The notes: generated from the letters alone by a model not told the origin. 64,000 nt of DNA from Actinoplanes campanulatus (GCF_014647795.1 NZ_BMPW01000017.1:62001-126000); one strand, 5' to 3'. Counted from the first letter of the stretch, positions 53,268 to 62,101 are shown. A program made the numbers and translations.

Positions 53268-54383
53268 TTACGGCTGCTTGCTGCCCGTACCGGTCTCGTC
53301 CTCGGTCTTGGTCTCGACCTCGGCCACGCTCGGCGCCGTCGGTGCGGTCTCGGCGTCAGCCTCGGCCGTGGTTTCCGCAGGAACCGGGGCCGGGGCCACG
53401 GGCTGCTCGCTCGCGGCTTCCGCGGTGGTCGGCGCGGGCTCGTGTTTGTCCTCGGCGGCGCCGTGCGACTTGCGGTGGAACGTGAGGCTCATGAACAGCA
53501 CGATCAGCGCGCCCACGATCAGGCCGACGATCGCGCTCGCGAGGGTGTTGACCAGCCAGCCGACCACACCGCCGAGGGCGCCGGTCGCCTCGTGGGCGTC
53601 CTTCTCGATGTGGTGGACGAAGTCGTAGAGCGGGTGGAAGCCCAACTCGTTGACGCCGGCCAGCAGGATGTGGCCGCCGACCCACAGCATCGCCACGGTG
53701 CCGACGACGGTCAGTGCGGTCAGCACCTTCGGCATTGCCTTGACCAGGCCGCGGCCGAACGTGGCGGTCGCCTTGCCGGACCGCTCGGCCAGCTTCAGGC
53801 CGACGTCGTCCATCTTCACGATCAGGCCGACCACGCCGTACACGAGCACGGTCATGATCACCGCGACGACCGACAGGATGATCAGCCGGTTCCAGAACGT
53901 CTCGTGGGCCACCTCGTTCAGCGAGATCACCATGATCTCCGCCGACAGGATCAGATCGGTACGGATGGCGCCGGAGATCAGCGTCTTCTCGTCCGGCTGC
54001 GCCTCCTCCTCGGCGTGCTCACCGTGGTGGGCGATCCGCTCCCAGACCTTCTCGGCGCCCTCGTAACACAGGTAGGCGCCACCGATCATCAGCAGCGGCG
54101 TCAGCAGCACCGGCAGGAACTGGCTGAGCACCAGGATCACCGGCAGGATGATCAGGAACTTGTTGCGCAGCGAGCCCAGGGCGATGCGCTTGACGATCGG
54201 GATCTCACGTTCCGCGGCCAGCCCGCGCACGTATTGCGGGGTGACAGCCGTGTCGTCGATGACCACACCGGCGGCTTTCGTGCCGGCCTTCGCGGCAGCG
54301 AGCCCCACGTCGTCGATCGACGCGGCGGCCGCACGAGCCAGGACCGCCACATCATCCAACAGGGCCGCGAGTCCAGCGCTCAA
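53268..54383 (-). CDS. DUF808 (YedI-like) membrane protein
   Basis: The protein has 371 residues from a TTG start selected because GGGGAGG stands 7 nt upstream and because homologues begin with the same GLAALLDDVAVLA. About seven membrane helices follow (FLIILPVILVLSQFLPVLL, MVISLNEVAHETFW and others). An 80-residue Ala/Glu/Thr/Pro tail is probably disordered. DUF808 proteins are widespread inner-membrane proteins of unknown function. Confidence 0.87.
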   Translation of the reverse strand: MSAGLAALLDDVAVLARAAAASIDDVGLAAAKAGTKAAGVVIDDTAVTPQYVRGLAAEREIPIVKRIALGSLRNKFLIILPVILVLSQFLPVLLTPLLMIGGAYLCYEGAEKVWERIAHHGEHAEEEAQPDEKTLISGAIRTDLILSAEIMVISLNEVAHETFWNRLIILSVVAVIMTVLVYGVVGLIVKMDDVGLKLAERSGKATATFGRGLVKAMPKVLTALTVVGTVAMLWVGGHILLAGVNELGFHPLYDFVHHIEKDAHEATGALGGVVGWLVNTLASAIVGLIVGALIVLFMSLTFHRKSHGAAEDKHEPAPTTAEAASEQPVAPAPVPAETTAEADAETAPTAPSVAEVETKTEDETGTGSKQP

Positions 54384-54525
54384 GGAAAGTCCTCCCCAAT
54401 CGGCAACCGTATGTGCAGTCTCATTCTCGTTCAGAGCCGCAGACGACGGACGACCGCCCTCCGCGCCACCCGGCCGATGCCCCGAAATGCACTCGATCAC
54501 ACCTTTACCGGATAGGGTGCCGAAT

Positions 54526-55590
54526 GTGACCGACGGCCCGCTGATCTTTCTCGATGTCGACGGCCCGCTGATCCCGTTCCGGCCGCGACCCGGCGCCGCC
54601 GACACCCCGCAGCAGGAGTGGCTGCACCGCCTCGACCCGGACGACGGGCGCCGCCTGCTCGCCCTCGGCGCCACCCTGGTCTGGGCCACCACCTGGATGG
54701 ACACCGCGAACGAGCTGGTCGCCCCACGGATCGGCCTACCGCCGCTGCCGGTCGTCCCGTTCCCCGACGACGACCACCTGCCCGGCAACGGCCTGCACTG
54801 GAAGACCATCCCGCTCATCCGGTGGGCCGACGGCCGCCCGTTCGTATGGCTCGACGACGAACTCACCGACACCGACCGCGGCTGGGTCGCCGACCACCAC
54901 CCCGGCCCGGCCCTGCTGCACCGGGTCGACCCGTTCACCGGCCTCACCGACGACGACCTCACCCGGGTCGAGCAGTGGCTGCGCACCGCCCGGCCACGGC
55001 GGACGCCACCGATGCCGCCGCCATCCGTGCGCCTCACCCCCGAGCAACTGGCCCGCCGCACGGTCGGCCCCCGGACCGGCGACGTGCCGGTCAAACCCAT
55101 CACCATCAGCGCGTACGACCCGGGCTGGCCGACCCGCTTCGCCCGCGAACAGGCCCGCATCCGCGACGCGCTCGGCACCCGGGTTCTGGCCCTCGACCAC
55201 GTCGGCTCCACCGCCGTACCCGGACTGCCCGCCAAGAACCGCATCGACATCGACCTGATCGTCGCCGACCCCACCGACGAGGACACCTACGTCCCCGACC
55301 TGACCGCCGCCGGCTACGAGCTGCGCACCCGCGAACCACACTGGTACGAGCACCGCTGCCTGTGGACCCCCGGCCACGACGTCAACCTGCACGTCTTCGG
55401 CCCCGACTGCGACGAACACCTGCGCCACCTGATCTTCCGTGACTGGCTGCGCACCCACCCCGCCGACCGCGACCTGTACGCCGCCCACAAGTTCGAGGCG
55501 GCCGCCCGGCACCCGAACTCGGCCTCCGCCTACGTCCACGCCAAGGGCGCCGTGGTCCGCGAGATCCTCCAGCGCGCCGGCCTGCGCTGA
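54526..55590 (+). CDS. Fusion of HAD-like domain and GrpB nucleotidyltransferase domain
   Basis: The protein has 354 residues. Residues 1-150 form a HAD-like domain (IFLDVDGPLIPF with both Asp, ATTWMDTANELV, WLDDELTD), the type called HAD in Swiss-army-knife RNA repair systems. Residues 185-350 are GrpB (ISAYDPGWPTRFAREQ, LDHVGSTAVPGLPAK, DIDLIV), a nucleotidyltransferase fold. GTG 54526 has AGGG 9 nt upstream. The fusion suggests a phosphatase and nucleotidyltransferase working on one substrate, perhaps a nucleic-acid end; this is inference. Confidence 0.85.
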   Translation: MTDGPLIFLDVDGPLIPFRPRPGAADTPQQEWLHRLDPDDGRRLLALGATLVWATTWMDTANELVAPRIGLPPLPVVPFPDDDHLPGNGLHWKTIPLIRWADGRPFVWLDDELTDTDRGWVADHHPGPALLHRVDPFTGLTDDDLTRVEQWLRTARPRRTPPMPPPSVRLTPEQLARRTVGPRTGDVPVKPITISAYDPGWPTRFAREQARIRDALGTRVLALDHVGSTAVPGLPAKNRIDIDLIVADPTDEDTYVPDLTAAGYELRTREPHWYEHRCLWTPGHDVNLHVFGPDCDEHLRHLIFRDWLRTHPADRDLYAAHKFEAAARHPNSASAYVHAKGAVVREILQRAGLR

Positions 55591-55978
55591 CAGCCGCCAC
55601 ACCCCGGCACACTGCCCGTCGTCGTGATAGACGTCGCCGGTGAACACCCCCGGCGCGAGCCCGAACAGCGGACCCTCCACGGCCGTCCCCGCGGGCACCG
55701 GCGGCAGATCGATCCAGGCCACCGGCCGCAGGTCACGGTCACAGAGCAACGGCCCCCGCCGGTAGTCGCACAGCACCACCCGCTCGTCGTCGAGGTAGAA
55801 CCCGTACAGCTCGATCCCGTCGCCGAGGGCATCCAGCCGGGCCAGCGGCGTCCGGTCCGGTCAGCTCCACACAGCCGCCTCATCGTCGAAGCTGGGATGC
55901 GGCGTCATCAGCAGCCGATCCCCCGCCGGCGCGAAATCCGCCGCGATCAGGCCCGCAAGATCTTCACTCTTCGATCAG
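55591..55978 (-). pseudogene. Relic of an unknown soluble protein with in-frame TGA
   Basis: A leftward frame with strong codon bias runs SEDLAGLIAADFAPAGDRLL, MTPHPSFDDEAAVWS, then an in-frame TGA (55861-55863). It continues LARLDALGDGIELYGFYLDD, ERVVLCDYRRGPLLCDRDLR, PVAWIDLPPVPAGTAVEGPL and GDVYHDDGQCAGVW. It lacks a start and ends near the GrpB gene. The stop could be a point change or a pair of small shifts. No family is recognised. Confidence 0.5.
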
Positions 55979-56481
55979 CGGCTCCCGTCCCTGCAGGTAG
56001 TCGGCGCCGGCACGCAGAATCTCCGGCCGGTCACGGGCGAGCCCGATCATCCCGTTGCAGTTGTTGCACACCAGACCGCGGACCCGCCCGCTCAGGTGGC
56101 AATGGTCGACGACGAGCCGCGCGGCCTCCGCTGTGGGCCGGCCGTCCTGCCGGGGCCGTCCTGCCGGGGCCGTCCTGACCGCGTCGGCGTGATGTCGTCC
56201 TCGTGGATCCGGCAGATCGCGCACCGATGCTGCTGCGCCGCCCGTAGCGCGTCGTACTCCCCGGGTGTGATGCCGTACTTGTCGCGAAGGTGGGCGGCGC
56301 GGACCCCTGCCGGCCCGAGGCGTTCGCGTGCGGCTCGCTGCCGCCGCCGCACAGTGGCCAGGCAGTCCTGGCAGCGAGCCGTGAGGCGCCCGGTCGAATG
56401 GGCGAACCGCTACTCGGGCAGCTGTTTACGGCATCCCTGACAGGTTCGGCGGGTCTCACCCGGTTCGGGCGCGGCAGACAT
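55964..56481 (-). pseudogene. Endonuclease VII-like (HNH) gene with two lesions
   Basis: Reading from ATG 56481: TCQGCRKQLPE, an in-frame TAG (56412-56410), RFAHSTGRLTARCQDC, then HLRDKYGITPGEYDAL and HRCAICRIHEDDI. A frame change follows in a 14-bp tandem repeat, then LVVDHCHLSGRVRGLVCNNC and NGMIGLARDRPEILRAGADY. This is the recombination endonuclease VII family (zinc-binding Cys pairs plus His-Asn-His), phage- or mobile-element linked. Removing one repeat unit restores the second half's frame, but the TAG would still block it. Confidence 0.78.
56140..56180. repeat. 14-bp tandem repeat, three copies
   Basis: GGCCGTCCTGCCGG occurs at 56140-56153 and 56154-56167, with a third imperfect 13-bp copy to 56180. 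It lies inside the endonuclease VII-like pseudogene and changes its frame. Confidence 0.85.
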
Positions 56482-56936
56482 GTCCACACGCGAACGGTAG
56501 GCCTCGGGTACGACATTTCCGCCCGCCCCGCGACCCATCTCCTACTCGTACATAGGAATACCACATAGCATGCATTATGATGCACCGCCGTTATGTCCGT
56601 TTCGAGCGGCTGGATGGATTACTAGATTACCGTTAATTACAATACGGTAATTAGCGGGCTCATCGTCGCGTGAGTTCTTAGACGGTGTGACCGAGCCGTA
56701 GTCGTCCTGACCGCTGAGGCGGCCGACTGAGTAGCGGTGCCCTCGTTCGTCAGCCACTCGGATCAGCCGGGGTCAGGCCAGCGAGATGTTGTGCCCATCG
56801 TCTTCACTGCGCAGCCCGGCGGACGGCCCTCCTCCGTTCGGAGGTGCGATCAACTGGCTCGGGGGACACCAAGGGAGTTGATCAACGCCTACCTTCTGGC
56901 CGGTGCGTGGATTTCGGAGCTGGCGGAGGGACACTC
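56482..56936. other. 455-bp AT-richer intergenic region
   Basis: This is the most AT-rich part of the window, between about 56560 and 56660. It contains an inverted repeat ATTACCGT-N10-ACGGTAAT (56626-56651). A leftward 60-codon frame (56757-56575) and a rightward frame ending at 56964 (RELINAYLLAGAWISELAEG, like a truncated helix-turn-helix) are weakly coding-like. I do not call either as a gene. It looks like a decayed insertion zone. Confidence 0.45.
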
Positions 56937-57914
56937 GTGTCTGGTGATGACGACGCTGGACTGATCGGCGGCCAGCACGCCGCGGCCGGCGAGCTGGGGC
57001 GGGCGACCCCGCCACCGCTACTCGAGTCGGACGTGAGCCGGAAGCGTCGAGGCCGGCTGACAGCGGTCCGTACCGTGGCGGCCGCGATCCTGGCCGCGGG
57101 ATCGCTGGCGTTCGCTGTTCACCAGACACCGTCGGGAGAACAGTCAGAACCCAGACTGGTACCGGAACCAGTACCGGTGCGGATGATCGCTGCAGCGGAG
57201 CCGACTGGGCTGATCGTCCGGGACGGCGATCTCGTCGAGGCGAGCGGGCCGGTCGAGGAGGGTTCGACGATGTGCTCGCCGGCCCCGGTCCCGGCCATCA
57301 ACGGTCCTTGCCGTCATGGCATCCGGGTGCCGGGCGTCGAACCGACGGGCGGCGTGACGCTGCACGGCCGGTGGCGTCCGGATGGGTTGTCCGACATCCG
57401 GCGGATGCCGTACTCGCCCACGTCGGCCGGCGTGCTCGGAGATTCCGATCTGCCGGACGTTCCGCCGTGCCCGGCGCCGGCCGGTGGCTGGCGGGACGGC
57501 GAGGACTGGGTCGACGGCCGGGTCGACGACTATCTGCATGCACATGCCGACCAGTTCGCACAGCCGTTCGCGACGCACGTCGGGAACGCCCGCATCCTGG
57601 TAGTCGAGGTGGTGAGCGGTGATGTGGACCAGGCCCGGGCGGCGTTGACCGCGATCTACGCCGACAACCTCTGCGTGGTCGCCGCGCCTGGCGGGCACAG
57701 CATCGCCGCTGAGGACAAGTTGCAGGCCACCACCGGCAAAGCGGTCGGGGCGCTCATGGACGACCCCGCTTCGGGCATCTACCTGGCCAGTTCGGAGGAC
57801 GGAAAGATGCGGGTGATGATGCTCCAGCTGACGCAGCCGCTGTACGACAAGTTCGCCGCGATCGGCCTCGACCACCTGATCCTCGACCCGTGGATCCGCC
57901 CGGTCGGTCCGTAG
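56937..57914 (+). CDS. Membrane-anchored hypothetical protein
   Basis: The protein has 325 residues from a GTG with GGAGGG 6 nt upstream. One membrane helix near residues 45-63 (VRTVAAAILAAGSLAFAV) follows a short basic cytoplasmic part. The outer domain has CSPAPVPAINGPCRHG, PPCPAPAGGW and NLCVVAAPGG cysteines and a final alpha/beta unit (RILVVEVVSGDVDQARAALT). No family is recognised. It could be a secreted sensor or inhibitor. Confidence 0.68.
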   Translation: MSGDDDAGLIGGQHAAAGELGRATPPPLLESDVSRKRRGRLTAVRTVAAAILAAGSLAFAVHQTPSGEQSEPRLVPEPVPVRMIAAAEPTGLIVRDGDLVEASGPVEEGSTMCSPAPVPAINGPCRHGIRVPGVEPTGGVTLHGRWRPDGLSDIRRMPYSPTSAGVLGDSDLPDVPPCPAPAGGWRDGEDWVDGRVDDYLHAHADQFAQPFATHVGNARILVVEVVSGDVDQARAALTAIYADNLCVVAAPGGHSIAAEDKLQATTGKAVGALMDDPASGIYLASSEDGKMRVMMLQLTQPLYDKFAAIGLDHLILDPWIRPVGP

Positions 57915-58008
57915 GTCGTCACAGTGTGGCGTACCGAAATGCGTGCTACCTGCGGAAACAGGTTCCAGGGCAGCCATTTGGCGGTCGTCACGGCGCGATC
58001 CCAAATTA

Positions 58009-58023
58009 TTGCGCGGCCCGCAA
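58009..58023. promoter_or_regulatory. TetR operator 1
   Basis: TTGCG-CGGCC-CGCAA, perfect 5-bp arms, 37 bp before the TetR start; centred 17 bp from operator 2. Confidence 0.6.
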
Positions 58024-58025
58024 CT

Positions 58026-58040
58026 TTGCGGGGGACGCAA
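58026..58040. promoter_or_regulatory. TetR operator 2
   Basis: TTGCG-GGGGA-CGCAA, the same arms as operator 1. It overlaps a possible minus 35 element (TTGCGG) with TACTGT 16 bp downstream as minus 10. Confidence 0.6.
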
Positions 58041-58059
58041 GAATTGCTACTGTGGGGTC

Positions 58060-58680
58060 ATGACAGGGCTGCGGGAGCGTAAGAAGGCCGAGACCCGGGC
58101 GGCCCTCGGCTGGGCCGCGATCCACCTCACCGCTGAGCGTGGCTACGACAACGTCCGCGTCGAGGACATCGCCGAGGCGGCCGGGGTCTCCGCGCGCACC
58201 TTCAACAACTACTTCTCCAGCAAGGCCGAGGCGATCGCCTCCCGTCACCTCGACCGCAGCATGCGCACGGCGGCCGCGCTCCGTGAGCGCCCTTCCGCGG
58301 AACCGCTCTGGGAGGCGCTCACCGCCGCCGCGCTGGAGCAGTTCACGCGCGGTCCGGAGGTCGAGGCGATGCCGTCGCCCGAACACGCGCAGTGGGTGGC
58401 CGGCGTCCGCGCCATGCTCGCCGAGCCCGCATTGCAGGGTGAACGGCTGCGCGCCGCCGCGGTCGCCGAGGCCGAACTGGCGGCCGCGGTCGCCGAGCGC
58501 ACCGGCACCGACCTCGCCGCCGACATGTATCCGCGGCTCGTCGCGGCCGCCGCCAGCGCGGCTGTCGGCGTCGCCATGCAGCACTTCCTGGACAGCGCCG
58601 ACCCGCCCACCCCGATCGATCGCCTCATCGTCGACGCGTTCGCTCAGGTCGCCGCCGGCCTCCCGGCACCGGCCCGCTAA
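58060..58680 (+). CDS. TetR-family regulator
   Basis: The protein has 206 residues. The N-terminal helix-turn-helix is AALGWAAIHLTAERGYDNVR, then VEDIAEAAGVSARTFNNYFS, with the C-terminal ligand domain typical of TetR proteins that control flavin monooxygenases. The ATG follows a promoter with two equal operators, so the gene is probably self-repressed together with the monooxygenase gene 76 bp downstream, on the same strand. A small aromatic compound or antibiotic is the likely inducer. Confidence 0.88.
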   Translation: MTGLRERKKAETRAALGWAAIHLTAERGYDNVRVEDIAEAAGVSARTFNNYFSSKAEAIASRHLDRSMRTAAALRERPSAEPLWEALTAAALEQFTRGPEVEAMPSPEHAQWVAGVRAMLAEPALQGERLRAAAVAEAELAAAVAERTGTDLAADMYPRLVAAAASAAVGVAMQHFLDSADPPTPIDRLIVDAFAQVAAGLPAPAR

Positions 58681-58756
58681 CAGCCACTCCTTTCTTACTC
58701 CCGCGGCCGGCCCGGCCCGCCGCGGCGATGACGCACGCCCCGAAGGGATCACGATC

Positions 58757-60256
58757 ATGCTTGATGTCCTCATTGTCGGAGCCGGCCCCAACGGCCTCAT
58801 GCTCGCCTGCGAACTGGCGCTCGCCGGCGTCCATCCCGTCGTCCTCGAACGCCATCCCGCGCCCACCGGCGAACCTCGCGCCAACGGCCTCGTCGGGCAG
58901 GTCGTGCGCCTGCTCGACCGGCGCGGCCTCTACACCCGGCTCAGCGGCGACAGCGCCCCGCCGGCGCCGCAGCCGGCGTTCACGTTCGGCGCGTTCCCGC
59001 TGGATCTCACGATGCTCGACGAGAATCCGCACTACGTGCTCGGTGTGCCGCAAGCTCAGTTGGAGGCCGGCCTCGCGGCCCGCGCCGCGGAGCTGGGCGT
59101 CGAGGTGCGCCGCGGCCACGAGGTCGTCGACCTTCATCAGGGCCCGGATGCGGTCGAGGTCGTCCTCGCCGACGGTACGCGGCTCGCCTCCCGTTTCGTC
59201 GTCGGCGCCGACGGTGGCCGCAGTGTGGTGCGCCGCCTGGCCGGAATTGACTTCCCCGGTGTCACCAACGACCGGTCGGTCTCCCGTACCGCCACCGTGA
59301 CCGTGCCCGCGTCCGCCCTGGATCCCGCGACCGGTGGACTGCTTGTTCCCGGTTACGGGGTGGTCCCGCCGTTCCTGCACACCCGCACCCCGCGTGGCCT
59401 GATCGCCTGGGCGCCGTTCCCGGGCCGCCCGGCCATCCTCAGTACGACGGAGTGGCCTGACGTGCCGGCCGGTGACGAGACACCGATGAGCCTGGCGGAG
59501 CTGCGCGCCAGCGTCGCCCGAGTGCTCGGCGCCGACGTCCCGTTCAGTGCGAGTGAGGGCGCCGGCCTGCTGCGGCGGTTGACCGGCGGGAACACACGCA
59601 TCGCCGCCCGCTACCGCGACGGCCGGGTGCTGCTGGTCGGCGACGCCGCGCACGTGCACCCGGCGATCGGTGGTCCCGGCCTCAACCTGGGTCTACAGGA
59701 TGCCGCCAATCTGGGGTGGAAGCTGGCCGCCACGGTGCGGGGCTGGGCGCCGGCGGGGCTGCTCGACACGTATGAGACGGAGCGCCGCCCGGTCGCCGAG
59801 CGGGTCGTCATGTCCACGCAGGCGCAGTCGGCGCTGATCGGCCCGGGCGACGACATCACCGGGCTGCGGGGCCTGTTCGCGGAACTGCTGCGCAAGCCGG
59901 AGGTGACCGGGCACATCGCGGCGCTGATGTCCGGCGCGGATGTCGCCTATCCGGCCGATCCCGCCGACCCGCTGGCCGGGCGGTGCGCGCCGGACGTGGT
60001 GGTGCACGGTGACGGCGCTCCGGTGCGCCTGGCCGAGCTGACCCGTACGGCCCGGCCGTTGCTGCTGGACTCCACGGGCGCGTACGCCAGGGTCGCCGCC
60101 GGATGGCGGGACCGTGTCGACGTGGTCACCGGCCCGCTGGAGGGCACAGCCGCGACCGCCTTGCTCGTGCGGCCCGACTGCTTCGTCGCCTGGTCGGCCG
60201 GTGACGCGGGCACGCTGCGCGCCGCGCTTACCGGCCACTTCGGCGGTCCGCGTTGA
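58757..60256 (+). CDS. FAD-dependent aromatic monooxygenase
   Basis: This is a 499-residue class A flavin monooxygenase: FAD loop VLIVGAGPNGLMLACELALA at the start, mid motif FVVGADGGRSVVRRLAG (DG), and the second FAD motif LLVGDAAHVHPAIGGPGLNL, then GLQDAANLGWKLA. The C-terminal thioredoxin-like domain follows. The layout matches PheA/TfdB- and rifampicin monooxygenase-type hydroxylases of aromatics and antibiotics. AAGGGA lies 8 nt before the ATG. It is probably controlled by the TetR gene upstream. Confidence 0.9.
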   Translation: MLDVLIVGAGPNGLMLACELALAGVHPVVLERHPAPTGEPRANGLVGQVVRLLDRRGLYTRLSGDSAPPAPQPAFTFGAFPLDLTMLDENPHYVLGVPQAQLEAGLAARAAELGVEVRRGHEVVDLHQGPDAVEVVLADGTRLASRFVVGADGGRSVVRRLAGIDFPGVTNDRSVSRTATVTVPASALDPATGGLLVPGYGVVPPFLHTRTPRGLIAWAPFPGRPAILSTTEWPDVPAGDETPMSLAELRASVARVLGADVPFSASEGAGLLRRLTGGNTRIAARYRDGRVLLVGDAAHVHPAIGGPGLNLGLQDAANLGWKLAATVRGWAPAGLLDTYETERRPVAERVVMSTQAQSALIGPGDDITGLRGLFAELLRKPEVTGHIAALMSGADVAYPADPADPLAGRCAPDVVVHGDGAPVRLAELTRTARPLLLDSTGAYARVAAGWRDRVDVVTGPLEGTAATALLVRPDCFVAWSAGDAGTLRAALTGHFGGPR

Positions 60257-60307
60257 CCGGGCCCCTGGTCAGAGCCCGCTTCCGGAAGCTGGGCATACTG
60301 GTGCGCC

Positions 60308-60637
60308 GTGGACCTGGACGAGTATCAGCGCGGCGCTCTGCGTACCGCCGCTTCGCGTGACAAGAAGAACGAGCTTCTGCATCTGGTGCTCGGGCTGGTC
60401 GGTGAGTCCGGCGAGGTCGCCGAGAAGTTCAAGAAATGGGTACGGGACCTCGACAGTGACGAGACGCGCATCGACCGCGCGGATATCGCCAAGGAACTCG
60501 GTGACGTGCTCTGGTACGTGGCGGTGCTCGCCGACTACCTGGATCTGTCGCTGGACGACATCGGTGCCGCGAACCTGGCCAAACTCGCCAGTCGCCAGAC
60601 CCGTGGCGTCCTGAGCGGCAGCGGCGACGACCGCTGA
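60308..60637 (+). CDS. MazG-like nucleotide pyrophosphohydrolase
   Basis: This is a 109-residue all-alpha protein with the MazG metal motif: LVLGLVGESGEVAEKFKKW (EXXE near residues 33-37) and DIAKELGDVLWYVAVLADYL (EXXD). Such enzymes split nucleotide triphosphates to monophosphates and clean the pool or lower ppGpp-like signals. The GTG start lacks a strong ribosome site. A terminator follows within 10 bp. Confidence 0.9.
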   Translation: MDLDEYQRGALRTAASRDKKNELLHLVLGLVGESGEVAEKFKKWVRDLDSDETRIDRADIAKELGDVLWYVAVLADYLDLSLDDIGAANLAKLASRQTRGVLSGSGDDR

Positions 60638-60646
60638 CGGCGCCCG

Positions 60647-60678
60647 AACCCTGCCGGATATCTGTTCCCGGCAGGGTT
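60647..60678. terminator. Bidirectional terminator
   Basis: A perfect 11-bp stem (AACCCTGCCGG and its complement) with a 10-nt loop lies between convergent genes. Confidence 0.8.
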
Positions 60679-60690
60679 CCGGCCACGGGT

Positions 60691-61218
60691 TCAGGCCACG
60701 ACGTCGAGCAGGTCCCCGCTGTCCAGGACGGACTTGAGGGCGTTCAGGTCGACGCCTTTGTCCTGCAGCATGCTGACCAGCTTCTGCGCGCTGCTGATCG
60801 AGCCGACCTCGTCCGAGCCGGTCTCCAGCAACGCGCTGATCCGGTCGAGTTTCGCCTGGCTGGCCTGCAGCCCGCCCATCTCGCCTTTCGGGCCACCCGG
60901 CGGTGGTCCCTGCGGCCGGCCGGTGGTCGCGGCGATCGTCTCCGCGAGCTCGGTGAGGTCGGCCTCTGTCGTTCCGGATGCCTGGTCGGTGGGCAGTCCG
61001 GCCTTGATGGCGGCGATCAGATCATCGTGCGAGACACCCCGCGCTTCGGCGACGTCGTTCAGGCTCTTGCCGCTGTCCAGCTGCTTTTTGAGATCGTCGG
61101 TGCTCAGGCCGAGCTTCTCGGCGACGGCCTTCATCGGGTCCTCGCCGTTGCGGGGCGGGGGCGGCTGCCGGGTCGCGGTGCTGGTCAGACCGGCGTTCGA
61201 AAAGGTGATGGCAGTCAT
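60691..61218 (-). CDS. Hypothetical helical protein
   Basis: The protein has 175 residues. The first half has two short helix-turn-helix-like repeats (MKAVAEKLGLSTDDLKKQLD, then SLNDVAEARGVSHDDLIAAI), as in YidB-like or peptidoglycan-binding small proteins. A Gly/Pro linker (RPQGPPPGGPKGEMGG) precedes a helical end. It has no signal peptide or membrane helix. GGGAGAGG precedes the ATG. Function unknown. Confidence 0.72.
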   Translation of the reverse strand: MTAITFSNAGLTSTATRQPPPPRNGEDPMKAVAEKLGLSTDDLKKQLDSGKSLNDVAEARGVSHDDLIAAIKAGLPTDQASGTTEADLTELAETIAATTGRPQGPPPGGPKGEMGGLQASQAKLDRISALLETGSDEVGSISSAQKLVSMLQDKGVDLNALKSVLDSGDLLDVVA

Positions 61219-61343
61219 GGGCCGGTGGCCTCTCCCTGTCTCGTAGGACGTGTACGGGAGGCTCCATCGGAGGCGCCGTCAGGCAGTTTTGCCTTCGACA
61301 GCTGATTCATAGCCATTCACAGGCTCTCCACTGGCTCAGGCCG

Positions 61344-62095
61344 GTGCGGGAAATCGGGATGCGAGAAGCGCTCGAGACGTACGCGAGTGACGGCGAACCG
61401 GCGATGGGCCTGACCGCCGCCGGGATCCTGACCGTCGGCCGGCGTTCGCGCCGCAACCGGCGGCCGGCCGGTCTCGCCGGTGCCGGGCTCGTGGCCGTGC
61501 TGGCCGAGATGGGTGGGGTCATGGTGTTCGGCGGTGATGACACCGGTCCAGCGTTCGGGGCGGCCGACCCGTGCCCGTTCCCGCCCGGTACCCGCCCGCC
61601 CGGGGCGTACGCGGCCGACAAGCCGCTGTCGCCGGAGCTGGCGGAGTGGGCCGCCACGAGCGTGACCTGTCATCTCAACGAGGAACTGCCCCGCCTGCTG
61701 CCCAAGGCACGATACGCCCAGGTTCCGGGTGTGCAGGCCGGGCCGCTGATCGGGTTCAGTCTCGGCGGCGAACCACCGTGGGGTAACCGGTGGACGCGCT
61801 GGCCCTGGTCCACGACGCCGAGGGAACCGGCGACCTGACGGTCACCGTCGGCGTCGCGGACCCGTCGACGGGTGCCCAGGCCGAGGACGAGTGCCGGCGT
61901 ACGCAGGTCGGGAAATGCACCGTGCACAACGGCCCGGACGGGGTGACCGTGCTGGTCGGCACCGAGGCCGACGGCACTCCCGCCGGCGAGCCGCGCAACT
62001 GGATCGTCCGGGTCTACTGCGGACATAGCGAGGGACTGTCCGGATGGCGGCTGATCTTGTTCGGCTGGTCGTGGGTGCTGTCTCAGCACCGTTGA
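61344..62095 (+). pseudogene. Membrane-anchored hypothetical protein with frameshift
   Basis: The first frame (from GTG 61344 or ATG 61359) has a cytoplasmic head ALETYASDGEPAMGLTAAG, a basic RRSRRNRR, a membrane helix and an outer domain to FSLGGEPPWG. Good coding then moves to another frame (VDALALVHDAEGTGDLTVTV, then GKCTVHNGPDGVTVLVG) down to the stop at 62095. A 1-nt shift near 61780 separates them. The last 25 codons lose bias. A sequencing error cannot be excluded. Confidence 0.6.
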
Positions 62096-62101
62096 GACAG
62101 C
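62077..62101 (+). terminator. Hairpin over stop codon
   Basis: A perfect 9-bp stem (GCTGTCTCA and TGAGACAGC) with a 7-nt loop overlaps the stop at 62093-62095. Confidence 0.6.

Noticed and set aside
56140-56180. Tandem repeats as a CRISPR array
   Set aside because: The 14-bp units are directly adjacent without spacers and lie inside a broken gene.
56737-56964. A 75-codon frame ending in a helix-turn-helix-like piece
   Set aside because: It lacks a start consistent with the motif and overlaps the start of the next gene; it was kept only as a note on the intergenic region.
58725-59300. A 190-codon frame inside the FAD monooxygenase
   Set aside because: It is Ser/Arg/Pro-rich in a shifted frame and overlaps a gene with complete FAD motifs.
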